A DNA stretch of 9,125 nucleotides from Akkermansiaceae bacterium. Lineage in GTDB: Bacteria; Verrucomicrobiota; Verrucomicrobiia; Verrucomicrobiales; Akkermansiaceae. A model generated the notes under the pieces. The model saw only the letters and a list, made by a program, of their open reading frames with translations. It was not told the origin of the DNA and did not search any database. The DNA lies in the NCBI GenBank assembly GCA_029287105.1, contig JARFRT010000140.1, positions 1-9,125 of the forward strand. The letters run 5' to 3'. The position numbers and the translations under genes are program-made. This document shows positions 5,689-9,125 of the stretch, piece by piece; positions within the stretch are counted from its first letter, which is position 1; each line of letters opens with the position of its first letter.

Positions 5689-6771
5689 TTAGAGTGCAAA
5701 ATATTCGCGCATCTGGGTTTTGTCCTCACAGCGGAACATCGCCTCCTCTTGGCTGATTTTTCCTTTGATGTAGAGTTTTTGCAGGGAGTCGTCCATGGTG
5801 ATCATGCCGACATTTTTTCCGGTCTGCATGATGCCAGGAAGCATGAAGGTTTTGCCCTCGCGGATGCAGTTGGCGACGGCGGGGGTGTTGACCAGCAGTT
5901 CCAGTGCGAGTTCGCGGCCGGTTCCATCCATACGCGGGATGAGTTGCTGGGAAATGATGCCGCGCAATGATTCGGATACCATGATCCGGATCTGGGCACG
6001 TTGATCGACGGGGAACACGTCGAGAATACGGTCGAGCGTCCGGGGCGCGTTGCCGGTGTGAAGGGTGGCCAACACCAGGTGACCGGTTTCCGCGGCAGTG
6101 AGTGCGAGCTGGATGGTTTCCAAATCACGCATTTCCCCGACCATGATCACGTCCGGATCCTCCCGCAGGGCGCCGCGGAGAGCTTTGGGCAAGGAGTCGG
6201 TATGGGTGTGAACCTCACGCTGGTTGACGTGACAATTTTTGGAGTTGAGGATGTATTCGATGGGGTCCTCGAGGGTGAGGATATGGTCTTCCCGGTCCGA
6301 GTTAATAAAGTCGGTGATGGATGCGAGGGTGGTGGATTTTCCCGACCCGACGGAGCCCGTCACCAGCAGCAGTCCGTTTTGGTAGCGCGTCAGCGGCAGC
6401 AGGGATTCGATGGGGAGGCCGAGTTCCTCCATGGTTTGGACCCGGGTATTGATGATGCGGAAACAGATATCGTAGCCGAGGCGTTGTTTGACCACGGAGG
6501 CGCGGAATCGGCCACTTTCATTTTGGTAAGCGAAATCGACGTCACCCTTGTCCTGGAGTCGGTCCCATTCTTTTTTGCCGAGGAATGAGCGGGTGAGTTT
6601 TTCCGTGGTTTGCGCATCAAGTGGCGGGGCTTCGCTCCAGATCGGCTGGAGTTGGCCAAACCGGCGCCATGCCGGAGGGAAGGCGGTGGGCAGATGGATA
6701 TCAGAACATTCATACTCGATTCCAAATTGCAGGTATTGATCAACGTGGTCATAGACCGGGATATCAGACAT
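5689..6771 (-). CDS. pilT: PilT/PilU-type pilus retraction ATPase (first of a tandem pair)
   Basis: A 360-residue paralogue of the downstream PilT. It has the N-terminal ECSDIHLP element (21-28), the Asp box LTLEDPIEY (165-173), Walker B with DVIMVGEMRD (207-216) and the His box ATLHT (235-239) with His238. The AIRNLIRE-equivalent reads AVANCIREG. Walker A is GSVGSGKST (139-147): the GxxGxGK[ST] rule is kept, but the usual Pro-Thr after the first Gly is Ser-Val. Pairing of PilT-like ATPases, as with PilT and PilU in proteobacteria, usually means one main motor and one accessory motor. Sequence alone does not say which is which here, and PilU is a fair alternative name. The protein ends soon after the core (MREYFAL). 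There is no ribosome binding site and no clear promoter in the 176 bp upstream. Confidence 0.9.
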   Translation of the reverse strand: MSDIPVYDHVDQYLQFGIEYECSDIHLPTAFPPAWRRFGQLQPIWSEAPPLDAQTTEKLTRSFLGKKEWDRLQDKGDVDFAYQNESGRFRASVVKQRLGYDICFRIINTRVQTMEELGLPIESLLPLTRYQNGLLLVTGSVGSGKSTTLASITDFINSDREDHILTLEDPIEYILNSKNCHVNQREVHTHTDSLPKALRGALREDPDVIMVGEMRDLETIQLALTAAETGHLVLATLHTGNAPRTLDRILDVFPVDQRAQIRIMVSESLRGIISQQLIPRMDGTGRELALELLVNTPAVANCIREGKTFMLPGIMQTGKNVGMITMDDSLQKLYIKGKISQEEAMFRCEDKTQMREYFAL

Positions 6772-6906
6772 AAGTGTTAAGAAAGCTAGGTTGCTTTCAA
6801 TCTGACAGTTTCATTGGCGTTGGAAAGGGAGAAGTTTAAAAAAGGCTGGATAGGTTGGCACAATGTAAAACACTAACCGTTTTTTGGCCTTGGCTGCCAT
6901 TCGACG

Positions 6907-6927
6907 ACACCCGGGTGGGGTGTTTTT
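6907..6927 (+). terminator. Weak intrinsic terminator, readable on the plus strand only
   Basis: ACACCC (6907-6912), loop GGGTG, then GGGTGT (6918-6923) running into a T-run to 6927. On the minus strand the same hairpin is preceded, not followed, by the T/A tract, so it would not end the minus-strand gene finishing at 6948. No recognised plus-strand gene lies upstream. It may be chance, or may end a short plus-strand transcript from the 6772-6906 gap. Confidence 0.3.
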
Positions 6928-6947
6928 CGGGATAAGTCGACCCGGGA

Positions 6948-7430
6948 TCAGAATCCGATCATGGCCACCACTTCATCGTGAGTGAAGATGGTGGGGTCCT
7001 CTGCGGCGGCCTCAAGGGTTTCCTCGATGACCAGTTCGGAGAGTGCGGATGAGGGGGCGATGGGGGCGGTGGGCAGCTCCACAATGTCTGGGTCCGGGGT
7101 TTCAGGTGGGGACCACATGGAGTAGCCCAGCAGGGCGCAGGTGCAGGCGGCGGCAACGACAGCGAGTCTGCGGGGGGCGAAAACCGAGGTCAGCCGTGTT
7201 TTCCATGTGCTTGGTGCGTCCTCAAGCTGGCGCGTTAAGCGGACGACGTTGCGGGCAAAAAACACGTCCGGCTCACGCTGGGATGCCTGCGTGAGGATAT
7301 TCCATGTGGGATCGGTTTGCTCCAGCTCGGGCCCCCATGTCCGGGGTTCCGTGCTGGCCGGATCGCTGGAACCGGTGGCGTTGGCCTGGGCGGTTTCAGG
7401 TGCCGATGCGTTGGATGAATGACGTCTCAT
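6948..7430 (-). CDS. Small single-pass membrane protein, function unknown
   Basis: The 160-residue product starts at the ATG at 7430; a longer open frame reaching 7862 would run antiphase through queE and is rejected. Residues 1-35 are Ser/Thr/Ala-rich and probably disordered. DPTWNILTQASQREPDVFFARNVVRLTRQLE (40-70) looks like a folded cytoplasmic helix pair. KTRLTSVFAPRR leads into one membrane helix (about 89-105), and the remaining 55 residues are acidic and Pro-rich. Basic residues before the helix favour N-in, C-out. This size and topology recall anti-sigma factors, and similar D-x-x-W...FFARNVVR proteins are, as I remember, found beside sigma factor genes in Verrucomicrobiota; no sigma gene is visible here. 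It follows queE by 64 bp on the same strand and may be co-transcribed with it. There is no ribosome binding site. Confidence 0.72.
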   Translation of the reverse strand: MRRHSSNASAPETAQANATGSSDPASTEPRTWGPELEQTDPTWNILTQASQREPDVFFARNVVRLTRQLEDAPSTWKTRLTSVFAPRRLAVVAAACTCALLGYSMWSPPETPDPDIVELPTAPIAPSSALSELVIEETLEAAAEDPTIFTHDEVVAMIGF

Positions 7431-7494
7431 GGTGTGTGTTAAACAGCCCTGCGGTGCGGGAGTTGCGCAAGTTTTACAGAAAATGCGGAAGGAA

Positions 7495-8262
7495 TCAAAC
7501 CCCGCGTCGACTGCCCCAGAGCTGGATATGGAGCCGGTCGCTGTAGCGGAAGTTGTGGTCCCGGCAGGTATCGGCCAGCCAGAGGCGTCGCTGTTGCAGG
7601 GTTTCCTCGTCACGGCCCTCGGGCATGAGCAGGACGCGGTCATGGGGGATGGCGTGACGGGTAATGATGGTGTCGACCTCGGCCAGGTCATCTTTGCTGG
7701 AGATGACGTACTTAAACCATGCCTTGGGCGACCGGGCAAAAAACGCGAGGGCATCGGCATTACATCGCAGTTGGGTGTTGTTTCCGGAGTTTTCCAATTT
7801 GGGGGAGACGTTGTATTGGTGCACTGCCGCGTCGAGTTCCGCGCTGGGGACAAGGGTGCCATTGGTCTCGACCTCGAAGCGGTAGGCCGGATTTTTCCGG
7901 AGCAAGCACCGGATCATTGTCAGCCATGCTTCGTCCTGCAGCAGTGGTTCGCCGCCGGTGAGGATGACCTGGAGGCAGGGGAAGGAGGCGACCTGTTCGG
8001 CCACTTCGCGGGCGGGTATTTCAAGGATCCAGTCCTCGCGTTTGAATTTTCGGTATCCGGGCTCCCCGTCCCGTTCATGTTCCCATGGGGTGCCTTCCCA
8101 GTTCCAGGTGTAGTCGGTATCGCACCAGCGGCAGTGGAGGTTACACAGGGAGGCGCGGACAAATACGGAGGGAACGCCGGCGCTGATGCCTTCCCCCTGG
8201 ATGCTGTGGAAAATCTCCGGGCCGTCGTGAAGTCGGGCTAATTTTAATACGGCGTCTGCCAT
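7495..8262 (-). CDS. queE: 7-carboxy-7-deazaguanine synthase QueE
   Basis: A radical SAM enzyme that rearranges 6-carboxytetrahydropterin to 7-carboxy-7-deazaguanine, the precursor of preQ0 and queuosine in tRNA. The 255 residues show EIFHSIQGEG (16-25), the family's substrate-side signature, and the [4Fe-4S] motif Cys40-x3-Cys44-x2-Cys47 followed by DTDYTW. They also show TGGEPLLQ (102-109), VETNGTL, YNVSPKLENSGN and the C-terminal RLHIQLWG. About 25 residues rich in Trp, Glu and Arg between DTDYTW and the next conserved part are a mild insertion compared with short bacterial QueE. The start at 8262 gives nine residues before the core. There is no ribosome binding site. queC, queD and queF are not in the window. 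It is divergent from the cobalamin adenosyltransferase gene. Confidence 0.95.
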   Translation of the reverse strand: MADAVLKLARLHDGPEIFHSIQGEGISAGVPSVFVRASLCNLHCRWCDTDYTWNWEGTPWEHERDGEPGYRKFKREDWILEIPAREVAEQVASFPCLQVILTGGEPLLQDEAWLTMIRCLLRKNPAYRFEVETNGTLVPSAELDAAVHQYNVSPKLENSGNNTQLRCNADALAFFARSPKAWFKYVISSKDDLAEVDTIITRHAIPHDRVLLMPEGRDEETLQQRRLWLADTCRDHNFRYSDRLHIQLWGSRRGV

Positions 8263-8323
8263 GAGGGTCGGTTTGGAGGGGAAGGCTTGTCAGGCTCGAT
8301 TGAAGACAGCATTAACGGGTTTT

Positions 8324-8346
8324 GGGCGGTGATGATCTCACCGCCC
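8324..8346. promoter_or_regulatory. Perfect 9-bp hairpin between queE and the adenosyltransferase gene
   Basis: GGGCGGTGA (8324-8332) and TCACCGCCC (8338-8346) pair fully around a five-base loop, TGATC. No T-run follows on either strand, so it is not a normal intrinsic terminator. It sits 61 bp upstream of queE and about 100 bp upstream of the adenosyltransferase start. It may be a regulator binding site or a structure in one of the leaders. The sequence fits neither a preQ1 nor a cobalamin riboswitch that I can recognise. Confidence 0.5.
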
Positions 8347-8446
8347 CTGGTGAGTTGATGACCGGCGGGAATTGATCATACGGGTCACGTTACGGATCTG
8401 TCTATTTGGTGCAAGTCATTTGCGGGTTATTGTGCTAATCACAGCC

Positions 8447-8965
8447 ATGAGCATTATTACGCGAAGGGGCGACGACGGCCAGACGGATGTTATGTACGGC
8501 GGGCGTATGCCCAAAAATGCACCTGAGGTGGTGGCTTGTGGAGCGGTCGACGAGCTGACGTCCGCGCTCGGCATGGTGCGCGTCTCCGGGGTGTCCGAGG
8601 AAATGTCCGGGCAGATCGATGCCATCCAGGAACGCCTCGTTGCCTTGATGGGACTGCTGTCGGTGCCTGCCGGGAAACGGGACAAGTATCTTGCCGACGG
8701 CTACCCGTCGGTCAGCCAGAAGGACGTGGATTGGTTGGAAACCATGGCGGTGGAGATGCCGACCCGGCTTGACGGGTGGGCGAGGCCCGGTGCCGCGGGT
8801 CATCCGGGCGCCGCCTGGATGGACATGGCGCGCACGATTTGCCGGCGCGCCGAGTTGGCGGCGTGGGGATTGGGTGACGGGGTGTCCCTGGATGCCTGTC
8901 GATTTTTAAACAGGCTGTCGGACATTCTCTGGCTCTGGGCGCGCAAGCTCGAAGATGAGGGGTAG
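8447..8965 (+). CDS. pduO: PduO-type ATP:cob(I)alamin adenosyltransferase
   Basis: Transfers the adenosyl group of ATP to cob(I)alamin to make coenzyme B12; a cytoplasmic trimeric four-helix-bundle enzyme. The 172 residues begin MSIITRRGDDGQT, the ATP-binding N-terminus of the family, followed by GGRMPKN (18-24), GAVDEL (32-37), ARTICRRAE (128-136) and FLNRLSDILWLWAR (153-166). The usual LPGG element before the RTxCRRAE helix is replaced by ARPGAAGHPGAAWMDM, a mild departure. I chose the ATG at 8447 because the conserved core starts at residue 4; the open frame extends to 8372 but the added 25 residues look unlike the family. No ribosome binding site is seen; GCTAAT lies seven bases before the ATG. 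The gene suggests use of adenosylcobalamin, but no dependent enzyme is in the window. Confidence 0.92.
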   Translation: MSIITRRGDDGQTDVMYGGRMPKNAPEVVACGAVDELTSALGMVRVSGVSEEMSGQIDAIQERLVALMGLLSVPAGKRDKYLADGYPSVSQKDVDWLETMAVEMPTRLDGWARPGAAGHPGAAWMDMARTICRRAELAAWGLGDGVSLDACRFLNRLSDILWLWARKLEDEG

Positions 8966-9067
8966 TTGCGGATTACATCGCCCCACGGGGACGGTCCTCC
9001 ATTTGCCAGAGGCACGCTCATTGATGCAATTAAGCAATTGCCATCGAAGAATAGATGTTTCATTGTC

Positions 9068-9125
9068 ATGAGCATGAGTAAGTTGATTTACCTCCTTTTG
9101 ATTGTCGTGTTTGTTCCCCTTGCCC
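9068..9125 (+). CDS. Start of a gene encoding a signal-peptide-bearing protein (cut by window end)
   Basis: From the ATG at 9068 the frame reads MSMSKLIYLLLIVVFVPLA and stays open to the window end. This is a typical signal peptide or membrane anchor: a short polar start with one Lys, then a strongly hydrophobic core. A second ATG at 9074 is an alternative start. An ATG at 9055 in the other phase closes after eight codons. Nothing can be said of the mature protein. Upstream, 9026-9041 contains a small inverted repeat GCAATT/AATTGC. Confidence 0.55.
   Translation, partial: MSMSKLIYLLLIVVFVPLA

Noticed and set aside
6001..6588. Plus-strand open frame of 195 codons
   Set aside because: Antisense to the first pilT copy; a compositional shadow.
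6856..6871. Sigma-54-like TGGCAC element
   Set aside because: The matching TTGC at the -12 position is missing (AAAAC follows the five-base gap), and it faces away from the pilT genes.
7431..7862. N-terminal extension of the small membrane protein into queE
   Set aside because: It overlaps queE in another phase and is Ser/Pro/Thr-rich low-complexity sequence.
7429..8241. Long plus-strand open frame of 270 codons
   Set aside because: It is antisense to queE, whose motifs are unmistakable. The frame exists because of GC-rich codon bias and shows no family features.
8372..8446. Upstream start for the adenosyltransferase
   Set aside because: The additional 25 residues are not family-like, and the conserved TRRGDDG core sits right after the ATG at 8447.
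8263..8446. preQ1 riboswitch ahead of queE or cobalamin riboswitch ahead of the adenosyltransferase
   Set aside because: No A-rich tail pairing with a C-rich loop, and no B12-box-like sequence. The hairpin alone is not enough.
8984..8995. CCCC-A-CGGGG hairpin after the adenosyltransferase gene
   Set aside because: The loop would be too small and no T-run follows, so it is not a credible terminator.

Overview
The window reads as an ordinary chromosomal stretch of a free-living Gram-negative bacterium, most likely a member of the Verrucomicrobiota. This is inferred from protein style: a type of acidic-tailed hypothetical protein that I associate with that phylum (2898-3596), a DusB of the INFGCP type, two tandem PilT-family ATPases, and a complete lack of Shine-Dalgarno sequences ahead of the starts. 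No marker gene here fixes the taxonomy. Base composition is moderately GC-rich, so long antisense open frames are common; they are treated as shadows.

Layout. 1-800 (minus) is a secreted SGNH/GDSL hydrolase whose 3' end lies outside the window. It is divergent from a DUF502 membrane protein (903-1652, plus), and the two promoters sit back to back. dusB (1628-2623, minus) overlaps the DUF502 gene tail to tail by 25 bp. Behind dusB lies a gene-poor stretch (2624-2897) with what looks like a frameshifted, truncated remnant of a MNT/AbiEii-like nucleotidyltransferase gene and two short GC-rich palindromes. Next come a conserved hypothetical protein with an acidic tail (2898-3596, minus) and a divergent DUF4230 membrane-anchored protein (3753-4436, plus).

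4523-6771 (minus) holds two PilT/PilU-type pilus-retraction ATPases in tandem, the likely functional core of the window: type IV pilus retraction and twitching. 6948-7430 (minus) is a small single-pass membrane protein with anti-sigma-like topology, preceded by queE (7495-8262, minus; 7-deazaguanine/queuosine synthesis). queE is divergent from a PduO-type cobalamin adenosyltransferase (8447-8965, plus), and a perfect 9-bp hairpin lies between them. The 5' end of a further gene encoding a signal peptide begins at 9068. dusB and queE both act on tRNA modification but are not adjacent or co-transcribed.

No mobile element, CRISPR array, tRNA or rRNA is visible, and I see no convincing new multi-gene system. 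The most noteworthy signals are candidate leaderless promoters, the decayed nucleotidyltransferase, the unusual Walker A sequence in the first PilT copy, and a possible small plus-strand transcript at 6814-6927.
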